A stretch of DNA of 29,984 nucleotides from Sperchopsis tessellata (Eukaryota > Arthropoda > Insecta > Coleoptera > Hydrophilidae). Below the pieces are notes generated by a model. The model did not search any database. It was not told where the DNA came from and saw only the letters and a list, made by a program, of their open reading frames with translations. Both the position numbers and the translations under genes were made by a program. Position 1 is the stretch's first letter. Each line of letters begins with the position of its first letter. The DNA is taken from the NCBI GenBank assembly GCA_033557685.1, contig JAWQRN010000419.1:1-29984 (forward strand), in the 5' to 3' direction. This document shows positions 1 through 10,128 of this stretch, in pieces.

Positions 1-664
1 GAAGGAGCGGTAACCAAGTCTTCAGACTTGAACCTGATTGCAACGAGGTAAATTCTGATGCGAAATACAGTTGTTGAACCAAACGAATTATGCGATCGAG
101 AGCCTCGTGTAGTTTGAGGGTTAATAGCAACTCAGAACGTTTAGAATTGTGAATCAAATTATAATAACGCCAACGAAGGCTAAAAGCCACGAATCTTTAC
201 AAGTGGGCAAAATTAGAAATCTGTGCAAATATGCTAAAGCGCATGTGAGAGTGTTGAGTTTCTGTTACCAATAATACGATGAGTAAAATTTTGCAAATTT
301 TTTGGATGGTACTAGTGGACCAAGAGTCTGACTTGTTATTTGTCCTATAGGGCCCAGAGCACCATAAAGAATGGTCTTGAAAAAGTGAGGGAAGAGGTTC
401 TCTAAATGCAAGATTTGCGGGATTTTTCTCGGTATCAATGCACTTGGACTCCCCAATAAAATGAATGATGCGATATGAGTATTGTGGAGCACATTTTGAG
501 AAAATCTTAACATCAGCCCCAGTTTTCTTGCTGTGCACAAACTTACGATAATCATTATAAAGTACTTCTAACCTGTTAAAGCGAGCAAGAGCGCCAGTCC
601 TGTGGCTTGCAAATGCTTGTAGTGGGTTACCAATAGGTTGAGTGTCACGAGTGTGTGCTTTCAC
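1..664 (-). pseudogene. Bel/Pao pol remnant: RT start joined to pre-integrase region
   Basis: One open stretch (664-197 on the minus strand) begins with the region just upstream of the RT fingers (RLEVLYNDYRKFVH, compare the family's LYxDYxxFMxEY). Within about 25 residues it continues as KNPANLAFREPLPSLF, then HSLWCSGPY, which corresponds to the NPADxxSRGxxPxxLxxHxLWxxGP segment that follows RNase H. The RT catalytic palm (YVDD in this family) is absent, so most of RT and RNase H has been deleted in frame or nearly so. Beyond 197 the translation ELHEALDRIIRLVQQ and FASEFTSLQ, with a stop before it, is the linker leading to the integrase zinc-binding domain, which would lie left of the window. 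Confidence 0.75.
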
Positions 665-799
665 TTCTTGAAGTAGGATGCCAAAGGGTAGAGAAATAAT
701 ATATCTCCATGTAGGATCTCTCGTATGAGACTGTGGTTAAATGCATTTCAGCTTGAGCATCATCAAGTAAAAATTTAGGAGGATGAACGGGTTCTTAAT

Positions 800-1010
800 T
801 TTCCAACTAATTGTGCATTGTTTCTTCCAAGGTAGGAACCGAGTTTATAAAGAAGCTTGTAACACTAGAAGGGGTAGAGTGAGAGAATTCTCCCATTATA
901 ATGTAGCCCAGGATAGTGGGTAATGAGGATGGCTCACCTAATTTAAGTGCAATGAGGAGTTTATGCAGAATTTGGGGGTACAGGTCTCCTCCTAAGAGAA
1001 AATCGATGGG
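800..1010 (-). pseudogene. Bel/Pao protease-RT linker remnant
   Basis: The minus-strand translation contains APIDFLLGGDLYPQILH and, further on, PTILGYIIMGEF. These correspond to the conserved Bel/Pao segment IDxLLGxDxxxxIL ... TxxGYIIxG that joins the protease to the reverse transcriptase. A short stretch reading LLDDAQAEMHLTTVSYE follows in another frame. Frameshifts and stops lie between this and the flanking pieces. Confidence 0.7.
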
Positions 1011-1199
1011 TGCCTATTTACCAAGAGTAGGGTCAGATAAAAGTAAGGTGACAAATTTTTGAATTATCGATGATGGCAATGCTTTTTCTGGTAAAATTAA
1101 GGTGATCTGCGGCAATACTATGGCATCAGATACTACAGGTAGAACATTATAATATACTGAGCTGATATGATATATTACTCTATATTTACTGTCTGATAC

Positions 1200-1380
1200 A
1201 GAAGCTTATCGAAGACGGGTGGATAGTAACAGTGTGGCGACGTAGGGGTAGCCCAAGTTTTTTTACGAACTTCTATGTTATTAAATATGTGTTCGAGCCT
1301 TGATCAATAATTGCCCTCATAAGGTGAAGGTTACGGTCTACGTCTTTTAAGATAGCAATTCCCAATAGTACAGTGGCACT
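1200..1380 (-). pseudogene. Bel/Pao aspartic protease remnant
   Basis: The minus-strand translation reads VLLGIAILKDVDRNLHLM, then RAIIDQGSNTYLIT, stop, KFVKKLGLP. This is the retropepsin of Bel/Pao elements (VLLPTA..., RAxxDSGSxxxFIT, xRLGLP). The catalytic triplet is DQG rather than the usual DSG, and a stop codon follows six residues later. The protease normally cleaves the Gag-Pol polyprotein in the virus-like particle. It follows gag directly, as expected. The piece is inactive. Confidence 0.75.
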
Positions 1381-1431
1381 TCGATACAGAATATGATGAT
1401 TCAGTGGATGCCTCATATGATTGAGATGGTT

Positions 1432-2459
1432 TTAAATGAAGTAATGTATGATAATGCACATGCACATTTTTGTGTAGATTAACAAACTTTTGAAATATAT
1501 TGCGAAGAGGCCATTATAGTATTGATTTTTTGATTTGACAATATCAAAGCGTTTTTGGGGAGTAACGGCCTTAAACATTTTACAAGAGTAAATGCGGGGA
1601 TCCTCTTTGCAAAGAAAACATAAGAAGAAAGGCAAGGTTTGCATATTCGACGCCGAACTAGTTAGTAGCGGAGTGTTTTACAATGTATATTGGGTAGTAC
1701 AGTGTTATATTTAGATTTCTTTAACTCATAGTTATTAGCGATTTTGCAATGTGTTTGCAAGAAATCAAGGAGTTGTAGAAACTCTAGAAGATAAGTATGT
1801 TTTGAAATTTCAGTTTCAAAATATCTGTGTGTGTAAGTATCAACAGTTTCATCTTGGAAATTTTGATTATGAAAGGCTTCGTAATATTCTCGTATAATAT
1901 TGACAAAAGCTTGCATCGATCCTGAAGATAGCTGATTGCCCAAGGATTTCAAATTTAAAAGTTTGTCAACGAAGTGTGTAGCTCTATTAGTAGATGTAAG
2001 CGAAGATCGTCGAATTTCTCTACAAGAGTTTTCTAAACCAATAATTAGCTGGTACAACCGGCAGATTTTTTATGAGCGATAAAGCGAACGAATCTAATGA
2101 TCTACGCAGGCAGTCATTGTGATATCTGACAGCAATGGGTTGTCATGAATCAATGAAATATAAACTTGTTTGAATGGTGGCGAGTCAGATAGATCGTCTC
2201 CAGAAAAGCGGAATAAATCAATATTGGGTATTTTGGCCTGCGAGCTTGCAGCTTAGAGAAAATATCGTATTTGACCTTGAGTTTTGAAGTTTGTAATTTT
2301 AATTTGCGTACTGATTTCGTCACATTCTCCGCGAAGGGAAAATACGGAAACTTTTAGAGTAGTTTTGCTGCTTTCATTACAAATATTTATTAAAGCCTTT
2401 GCAGATGTTTCTATCAACTGGTATAACTGGTTCAAATTCGCGTAATGCTTCAAAATCAA
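1432..2459 (-). pseudogene. Bel/Pao gag pseudogene
   Basis: Structural capsid and nucleocapsid protein of a Bel/Pao retrotransposon. Around 2245-2110 the translation reads AKIPNIDLFRFSGDD, then PPFKQVYISLIHDNP, which matches the conserved gag opening (PKIELPxFSGD, then FxxLF..LIHxNxxLS). Around 2010-1930 it reads HFVDKLLNLKSLGNQ followed by SSGSMQAFVNIIREYYEAF, another family hallmark. Near 1620-1582 it reads CFLCKEDPRIYSC, a CCHC zinc knuckle in which the histidine has become proline, followed by TPQKRFDIVKSKN. The second knuckle has also lost its cysteines (YYNG). Stops near 2240, 2120 and 1650 break the frame, so no functional Gag can be made. The N-terminal part (2459-2253) is assigned only by continuity. 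Confidence 0.8.
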
Positions 2460-4586
2460 CTATATTTGCAGATTTTCAGTAAGCTTTTCTATTGTTACAT
2501 GTTCAAGCCTAAAGTTTAAATGTTTTAATTATTCGAAATAGTGATCAAGATTTACAGGAGATAGATTACTGCGTGTTGGTGGTATTTTGATATGTATAAA
2601 TACGAGGTGCACGTTAAAAAGTATTACTAGGTAACTGTTTGCTAACAAAAATCACAATGAGATATTTGAAAACAGCTATCAAAAATGAAACATGCAAGCA
2701 CAAAATAACAATAAGAACAATGAACAAACAATAGTAGGGATTAAGAAAATAAAAAATATTGTCATTCCACACAGTTTTTTAATATATACATAATATTGCG
2801 ACCAGTTTCGACCACACTAGGTCATTCTCAAGCTTTTGAGTCAGTGAAGACAACAAAAGCTGTGATTAACCACAAAACATCGAATTTTCAATTTTCTAAT
2901 TTAAACAAAAGTACGAGTGAAATAGCGAGTTATCCAATTCGAAGACCAAAAAATGGAGCGTAAATCTATAAATATTTTTTTTTATAGCAAATTACAATTA
3001 TTTTTTCCTAAATACTTTGCTGTGGTGACTCTTCTAATAGCTGCTGGCGATATCAATCTTGTTGTAAAAGGTTATTAGGATTCAGGACAGGATAAGACAT
3101 AGGAGTAAGGAAGAATGCACTTTATAAAAGATAAAAAACAAATTTTACAGCAGGCGTTGGCACTGTTTGACCATTAAATGTGATGTGTGCGGATTGAATG
3201 AAACCATTATAATGAAGGAATTCCAAATAGATCTAATAAACTAAATATATTTTTCCACCAACATTAACATATTTTACAAAACAATAATTGACAGAGTAGA
3301 AAGAAACCAAGAACATTTAGAATTATTATCGTTCTATCCAAAGCATATGAATTGACATATCCGTAATTATGGGTATATCTTGTTATATATTATTTCAGCG
3401 TGAGAATGATATTGTGTGATCAAAACTGATAGCTGTTATAACTGTTTTTAAATTTAAACATTAAGAGTTGACAAACAAACAGTTTTTTTAATCTTTGTTA
3501 GGTGTGACTGTTTAAAGTTAAACTCAATATTTTAAATGAAGGAATATATTCCAATCAATTTGTGACCATTTATATTCAATCGAAATAAGGTTCAAATACT
3601 TTTTTGTCTCGTCATTTCTCTCAGTCTCAGCTATTTCGTATACGTCAAATTCATATACTTCAATTACATGAACATTTCCCTCAAACGAAGTGCTGTAATA
3701 TTGTATGGTAATAGATGTTGCTGACTTGGGGTTTCTTAGCCGGTACTTACGTTTTGTCCCAAAGGGCACACCTTGAATGCGTACTAAGATAACTCTGTCT
3801 AAGAAATCCACCTAGTTCCTCAATTTACCTTCTAGTCTTTATAAAGGAATAACTCAAACTTGTCATTAAGAACCCAGTTTCGGTGTTAAGATTAAATCAC
3901 CATCCATCCAAATGATATCTTAAATTTTATCCCATTTCACCACTCACTTTTAAAAATCATAATTTTTGCTGCATTAATTTCTAATGGGGTTAAAATAGTT
4001 TCCTTCAATGTAATACCTTCCCACTCCGGAGGTCAGGTTGTCAAGCGAGGTGATAATTTCATTTTTGTGTCTCTCCAATATAGCATGTACCACACTCACC
4101 CAGAATTTTAAACACGCAATTTTTAATATGTGGCTAAATTCGTGTTAGTAACGATGCAAGTGTCCCAGAAGTTTTTTATGCCATGCGTAGATTTTATGTA
4201 CCGGGTCAGAATGGTCTCCTGTTTTTGGCTCATATGTACTGAACGGCCAAAGTAGTGAATGGTTATCTTCTTCAAATAAATAAAATAAACTGATCGTCTA
4301 GAGAAAAATACAGAAGCAGGATCCATAAAGAAATATGATGTGTGTAATAACTCTCAAGAACAAACGTGGAGTGGAGAAACGCTGGAATTAAATAAAAAAC
4401 TAAAATTGAATCCTACTAATTCAGACACATAACAATGACCATATCATAAATCATCCAACCAAAACATACATCAAACTGTAATTTTATGTCTACCACAGTG
4501 CTGACGAAAATAGTTTTTAAACCATCAGATACATATGGACTGGTATGATGATAAGATATTTCCTACCACTTTTATATCATCTAGAG
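2460..4586. other. Non-coding AT-rich stretch, mostly unassigned
   Basis: Apart from the hammerhead-like motif at 2791-2840 (listed separately), no family was recognised. An open stretch on the minus strand at 3811-3524 (95 codons, no ATG start) contains a textbook 5' splice donor (GTAAGT) at 3750. It could be an exon, but nothing in its sequence identifies it. The region could include the untranslated start or LTR of the Bel/Pao element, but no TG...CA-bounded repeat was found. Confidence 0.4.
2791..2840 (-). ncRNA. Hammerhead-like GAAAC motif (Penelope-type), degenerate
   Basis: On the minus strand the sequence reads CTTGAGAATGACC, a six-base loop, GGTCGAAAC, then TGGTCG. GACC and GGTC can pair as stem II, GAAA fits the conserved hammerhead strand, and ACT/GGT can pair as an ultra-short stem III followed by C at the cleavage position. 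The CUGANGA strand is not matched exactly. A similar arrangement occurs at 21955-22018. Such motifs are known from Penelope-like elements; catalytic activity of this copy is doubtful and stem I is weak. Confidence 0.3.
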
Positions 4587-4722
4587 CAGTGTTTCCCAAC
4601 CTTTTTTTCCTGACGGCATATTTTTGAAAGAGAAAAATTTTCGTGGTATTGTAACAAAAAAAGTATTTTTCGGTTGCATTATTTTGAAATTTGATTTTAA
4701 CCAAATCTTGAGCAAAGCTCAC
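4587..4722 (+). mobile_element. hAT-like transposon end (fragment)
   Basis: The sequence CAGTGTTTCCCAACCTTTTT followed by a degenerate ACGGCATATTTT matches the terminal inverted repeat style of many animal hAT elements (CAGTGNTTCNCAACCTTTTT...CGGCACAC). Directly before it, 4579-4586 is ATCTAGAG, which fits the hAT target preference nTCTAGAn and would be the 8-bp target duplication. The matching right end was not found nearby; the dispersed repeat begins at about 4723, so the hAT copy is probably truncated or is a chimeric MITE. Confidence 0.5.
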
Positions 4723-5175
4723 AAGTTAGTATATTAAATACAGAAATCAAACTTCCATCGAAACATATGGGAACAAGCAGAAATTGCAGTAGCCTCCGTG
4801 TTTCTGTCATAAAGACGTCATCAGCACTACTCTATTAGTAATTAGCTGTACCCTACGTACGAATACATATTTCATTTCTTGCATAAATATTTTAGAGTCG
4901 TAGGTAAGCATATTATGAGAGGTATCGTAATGTTTCAATGATGTAATTGAATAATACGTTAATTTGAATGTTAGTCTACAAGAAATAGCTATATTCGCTT
5001 AAGAATCAGAATTTGGCTTCCTTGGTAGCACATCCAAGTTAATATATTAAATACAGTAATCAAACATACATCGAAAAATATAAAAACAAGCTGAAATTGC
5101 AATGGATATCGTGCTTCTGTTATTTTGACGTAGTTAGCACTGCTTATATTTACATATTTGATTTTCTATATGAAT
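4723..5175 (+). repeat. Dispersed repeat family A, two adjacent copies
   Basis: Starts with AAGTTAGTATATTAAATACAG, continues with a CGAAATTGCAGTGG-like core, TTCTGTCATNAAGACGTCAT, ATTAGTAATTAGCTGTACCC, ATATTATGAGAGGTATCG and a closing GGCTTCCTTGG. A second copy starts at 5036, about 314 bp after the first, and is partial. The same unit recurs at 7400-7518 and three more times at 9218-10128. No open reading frame is conserved, so this looks like a non-autonomous or satellite-like repeat. Confidence 0.75.
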
Positions 5176-5221
5176 GCTTCATTTGCAATACTAAAACTAA
5201 ATTCATAATATGCATACTCAC

Positions 5222-5352
5222 GATCTATAGCTAATTACTAAGAGATCAGTGCTGTTGACGTCTTAATGACAGACACACCGAGTCCACTGCAATTTCGGCT
5301 TATTCCTGTATTTTTTTTTGGTGCATGTTTTATTTCTGTATTTAATATATTA
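5222..5352 (-). repeat. Dispersed repeat family A, inverted copy
   Basis: The reverse complement reads TAATATATTAAATACAGAAA ... CCGAAATTGCAGTGGAC ... CTGTCATTAAGACGTC ... AGTAATTAGCTATAG and aligns with the copy starting at 5036. The two form an inverted repeat of about 120 bp arms around a spacer of roughly 60 bp, able to fold back on itself. A run of nine T lies within this copy. Confidence 0.75.
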
Positions 5353-6117
5353 AAGGTATGCTCGAGCTTTGATTTATAAAATTTTAAAGCAAAACAACAA
5401 ATTTTTTATATTGTATCATCATGAACCGATCACAGAATGAGCTGTTATTGAATGGCATTCGACAGATCTGATTATAGATGAACCTCTTCAGTCTAGTTTG
5501 CAACTAAAGTTTGGTGTTTTCAACTGACACTAGACTGTTTGATTATCGAATTTGAAAATTAACTTCTTTTGCTATCAGACTATCAAATATTTTACATTAT
5601 TACTTTCATCTGCCCTTTTAATTTTATTATTTAGTGTTATCCGTGTTTTTGTTGTTTAGTTATCATTTCGTTATTATTGTTCAATTATTTATTGTTCTTT
5701 TGTAGTATGGGCATAAGTAATTTTTATTATACAAACAAGATAGTCATTTTAAGTAGATATCTTAAGAAATTTAAGCCATCCTCTAAATTGTTCATCAAAA
5801 ATTGCATTAGTATGTTGCATAAAGCAATCCGTTTTATTGTTTGATTGTTTATTTATTTACAGTGGATCTATTTTGCATCACTTAGTTAACATCGACACCA
5901 GGAAGGAAACTAGAATACTCATTTTACATAAATAAATTTTAGAACTATTTACAGTTATTATATTTTAAATGTGCTCTGTGTACCATAACATTTATTAAGA
6001 TATAGGTTTTCTTTAAGTCTCTACGAAGTTTGCATAATTTGAAGTAACTTGTTAGTGTAAATTTTAGTTTTATTAAATTATTTTATTATTATATTAACAT
6101 ATCTATATTACATATTC
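5353..6117. other. AT-rich stretch with no recognised feature
   Basis: Very AT-rich with many short T and A runs. No transposon domain, tandem repeat or credible exon was recognised on either strand. Confidence 0.5.
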
Positions 6118-7330
6118 TTAACCCATTCGCGGACGCTAACAAATTTATTTGACTCAAAAAAACACCTTATATTTTTGATAATTTTGATAGATCTTGTCTT
6201 CTTATCTGGGATAATTATATATTTGTTTATATCGTGTTATTTTTGCAAAAAAAATATATACTGATGTCCACGGACGTCTTGCATATACACATATTATAAA
6301 TTTGATTTGATTGGACTAGAAGTTTGTAGCCGTCCTCATAAACATAGGTATTGGTCTTTTTCAAATAAAAACATTAAAGCATTTGAGTAAACATTTTGTT
6401 TTACAAAATAACAAACTTAAATAAAGACATTTAATTATTTGTATGATATTTTTCAAATCATGGTGCAGGACTCAACGGTGGAAAATCGATTTATGTTTGG
6501 CACCGATGCGATGTTTCTTCCTTATTCCTTCTTGGGTGCATTGTCTGCATCGCAGGTTCTTTATTTTTTATCCTTCTGCAATGGAAAGACTTTCTAGGAA
6601 GTGCTGTTGACGCGCCATTGGATTTGATCTTCGTATCCATTTTTGTTTTCCACCAAGAAGTAGGCCTGTTTTACATTCAGTTCTAACGAAGTTTACGATT
6701 ATTTCTTACGTATATCAACATTCAAAACATATTCATCAAAAGAATAAAGTTCAAATAATTTGATGCCATATTTAGCTTTTTTTCCTTTTTATACTGACGA
6801 AAATTAAGTCTTCTTCGGGAAAGTAGCAATGACTCGTCTAAAGACAAAGCTTCTTTAGGATAATAGACCTTTCAGAATTTATTTAAAAATTCTAGCAAAC
6901 GACATATTTTCGCTAGCTTCATGTGTATTGTTGGTTCAAAATCTCCTTTAAAACAGCTGGGACAGCGTAGACTTTGTTCAAATCTCTGACCCGACAACTA
7001 CCGGACTCCAACTACCGGATGGAAATATAACGGATCCATCAAAAAAGAATTTCTAATTGTGGGAAAATATACTTGAACCTACAATATTGATATACCCAAA
7101 AATGTATTCAATCCTTCTATCGCGATATTTCTTATGTTATTACTTCTGTTAAGATCGAACACTGTTTTGTAACAACTGCATATAATTGTTGGTCGAACTT
7201 ACTATGAGTTGTGTGACGTTTTCATCCCATAATTTTTTGCAACATGACAATGCAGTTGGTTCTTCGTCAAATGTAACTTTCACCCCTGGCAAGTTTTAAT
7301 CAAATGGAAACTTTGGAATATCAACAACGG
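6118..7330 (-). mobile_element. piggyBac-type transposon remnant with one intact end
   Basis: The element ends at 6118-6121 with the TTAA target site followed by CCCATTCGCGGACG, a typical piggyBac-style terminal repeat starting with CCC. A nearby CGGACGTC sequence at about 6271 may be a subterminal repeat. The transposase is read on the minus strand from about 7300 down to 6440. The other end is missing: the sequence stops matching near 7330, shortly before the composite repeat that begins at 7372. Confidence 0.8.
6440..7300 (-). pseudogene. piggyBac transposase pseudogene
   Basis: piggyBac transposases cut and paste DNA at TTAA using three aspartates. Pieces seen in order on the minus strand: an N-terminal block (FDEEPTALS ... 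IVSSTNNYMQL, compare the family's 'ETNxYA'), IEGLNTFLGISIL, then LSLDESLLLSRRRLNF with KKAKYGIKLFELYSFD and YVLNVDI (6850-6715), which contains the first catalytic Asp. Near 6620-6440 follow HFLESLSIAEGSK, LRCRQCTQEGIRKK and, in another frame, IDFPPLSPAP and FEKYHT, the cysteine-rich C-terminal domain with two of its cysteine codons turned into stops. The section holding the second and third catalytic Asp is deleted. Several frameshifts are present, so the copy is dead. Confidence 0.8.
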
Positions 7331-7518
7331 TGTTGCCATAAGAAATTTTACAACGCGTTTATTTTTAATACAGTTTTGTACATAGACAAATAACAAAATA
7401 TAATCGGAATTTATAGCTTCCTTGGCCGTACATGATTGTGTTATTTCAATATTTGATAAAATCAAAAATCGATCAAACAGGCCAAGTTAATATATTAAAT
7501 GCAGAAACCAAATACTTT

Positions 7519-8992
7519 GGTTTTACTAAATACGTATTTCGTTCTGTATACTATTGCTTGTAATATAATATATTCTACCTAATGTATTTTAAATATGAAT
7601 ATCTTAAGCTTGTTATTTGACATCTGACAAATGACACAACAATGCTTTTTTTCGGAAAGTAAATATGGTATACAGTGGTTTTCTGTACCTTTATTTGACG
7701 ACAATACATTTGGTTGTGCCTAGATACAATATGATTGCTGCTTTTAGAACACCAAATTATTAAGAGGCATTTGTGTTGCTGGAAAGATTTTCGCATTAAT
7801 ATGGAAATTTACTTTCTTGATGTAGTCGTGACAGGATGGGCTGCTTCATTTTTACGCTGAAAGCTACCTTGTTTGTTAAGAAATTCTGTAGCAATGTAGG
7901 TCAACTTACTTGAACTAAAAGTACTCGTGACTATACGATTTCAGATTTCCTGTTGAAACAGGATCGCTGAAGTCGATGGATAAATACGGTTTCAATGGAA
8001 TTGTTTGTTCAAATTCATAGCAGGCGGCGTTTTTGGTTGCTACAAAGGATATTTACATTTCCTACGTAAACTATAAAATTGCCCCTGAAATGGGGTTTTA
8101 TTTGCTATATTTTATAAAGATATCGTCGCCCACATATCCATCATAATCATAATCAGTGGTTGCACTTGATATGGTTCATGTTTCCAACCATAATCCACCG
8201 AAAATAACACCCTAAAGATAAGTAAATATTGGTATCTCCAGTTCGCATTAAGCTGGAATTTGCCCAAGCTTGCAGAAAATGTCCGTTTAGACAAATTTCG
8301 GAAAAATTATTTGTCAATTTAGAATAGCCGCTTCAAACAACAGATTGACCACTTGATCAAATCCTCAAAACATCGCATCAAGTTTTTAATTCCCGAAAAT
8401 AGCACCTTATACTTAAACTCGACTCATTCAAAATAAGATATTTACGAAAAAACTACGTATATGTCTATGTTGTATATATCGAGTATTACCTTAGCACTAT
8501 CAAACAACAAAGTAAATCATCATCATTAACCGATTGTTATTTTAAACTGCTTGCTTTCAGCGTAAAAATGAAGCAGCCCATCCTGTCATGACTACATCAA
8601 GAAAGTAAATTTCCATATTATGCCGAAAATCTTTCCAGCAACACAAATGCCTCTTAATGATTTGGTGTTCTAAAAGCAGCAATCATATTGTATCTAGGCA
8701 CAGCCAAATGTATTGTCGTCAAATAAAGGTACAGAAAACCACTGTATACCATATTTACTTTCCGAAAAAAAGCATTGTTGTGTCATTTGAAGAAATTTCT
8801 ATGGAGACTGAGTAATTTGTAGTCAGGTTCACAAGAAACAAGAAAATTAACGTAAATACTGATATTTTGTAATTTAAATCTGACAGATGTCAAATATCAA
8901 GCTTAAGATATTTATATTTGAAATACATTAGGTAGAATATATTATATTACAAGGAATAGTATACAGAACGAAATACGTATTTAGTGAAACCT
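7519..8992. mobile_element. Fold-back element with ~345/440 bp inverted arms
   Basis: The left arm (7519-7864) and right arm (8553-8992) are reverse complements with few differences. They start with TTACTAAATACGTATTTCG and end internally at the sequence CGCTGAAAGC. The right arm contains about 90 extra bases (near 8790-8881) that the left arm lacks. The loop (7865-8552, about 690 bp) has no recognisable protein; a 60-codon minus-strand frame at 8294-8112 resembles nothing known to me. The element sits inside a family A repeat, right after its CAGAAACCAAATAC. Confidence 0.75.
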
Positions 8993-9217
8993 ACATCGCG
9001 GAAATTTTAATTTTATTTTAGATCATCTTATTTTCAGTGAAATTTTGTTGGCGGAAAATTAAGAGAACAAACTAGCCATATGCCATAGCCGCCTATGATG
9101 TAGGTATATAAATATGGATAAGAAATCTGCTGCCGTCCTTCCCTGTATTGGACAAGACGACCTGAGTAGACGCGATTATAATGAAATTAACTATTCCTTG
9201 CGGCGTGCTGTCCCTAT

Positions 9218-10128
9218 AGAAGCGATTATATTTTGTGTTATTTTAATATTTGATAAAATAAAATATCGAGCAAACCATCCAAGTTAATATATTAAATGCA
9301 GAAGCCAAATACGTTTTCGAAAAATTAAGGGAAACAAGTCGAATTGCAGTGGACACGTGTTTCTGATATTAAGATGTAATTAGCACTGCTCTTGTTACTA
9401 AGTAGCTATACCCTACATATGAATACATATTTTATTCCGTGTATATATGCTTTGAGATCGTAGTGAGAATATTATGAGAGGTATCGCAATATTTCAATGT
9501 TGCAATTGAATAGTTATTACGCTAATTAGATATTAATCTACACGAAATTGCCATTTTTGCATTAGAATGAGAACTTGTAGTTTCCTTGGCCGTACATGTA
9601 TGTGTTATTTTAATATTTGATAAAATCAAATATAAAGCAAACCGGCCAAGTCAATATATTAAATGCAGAAACCAAATACGTTTTCGAAAAATTAAGGGAA
9701 GCAAGCCGTGGACACGTGTTTCTATCATTAAGACGTCATCTTGCTTTTGTTAGTAATTAAATAGTACCTCACGTCCAAATACATATTTGATTCCTTCTAT
9801 ATACGCTTTGAGATCATGAGTGAGCATATTATGAGAGGTTTCGCAATGTTTCAATGTTACAATTGAATAATCATTACGCTAATTAGATATTAATCTACAC
9901 GAAATTGCCATTTTTACATTAGAATGAGAACTTGTAGTTTCCTTGGCCGTACATGAATGTGTTATTTTAATATTTGATAAAATCCAATATAAAGCAAACT
10001 GGCCAATAATAATTTGTAGCTTCCTTGGCCGTATATAAATGTGTTATTTTAATATTTGATAAAATCAAATATCGAGCAAACCGGCCAAGTCAATATATTA
10101 AATGCAGAAACCAAATACAGAATACAAA
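9218..10128 (+). repeat. Tandem array of family A repeat (367, 357 and 82 bp steps)
   Basis: The marker TGTGTTATTTTAATATTTGA occurs at 9234, 9601, 9958 and 10040. The first two intervals are nearly full units of 367 and 357 bp; the last is an 82-bp internally deleted unit. Each unit contains GGCCAAGTYAATATATTAAA, TGCAGAAACCAAATACG, ATTATGAGAGGT and CACGAAATTGCCATTTTT. The last unit ends by running directly into the inverted terminal sequence at 10129. Confidence 0.8.

Larger units (their letters stand above)
1..2459 (-). mobile_element. Bel/Pao LTR retrotransposon remnant, truncated by window start
   Basis: Read on the minus strand, the pieces come in the order of a Bel/Pao polyprotein: gag (about 2459-1430), aspartic protease (about 1380-1210), the linker between protease and RT (about 1005-800), the start of the RT region, then the segment just before integrase (about 560-1). 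All pieces contain stops or frameshifts. The reverse transcriptase and RNase H core, which should separate the last two pieces by well over 1 kb, is absent. No LTR was recognised upstream of gag, and the integrase core would lie outside the window. The family assignment rests on several separate Bel/Pao-specific phrases in the right order, so it is fairly secure. Confidence 0.85.

Noticed and set aside
9218..10128. CRISPR-like array
   Set aside because: Units are 357-367 bp with conserved interiors, in a eukaryotic genome; there are no short repeats with unique spacers.
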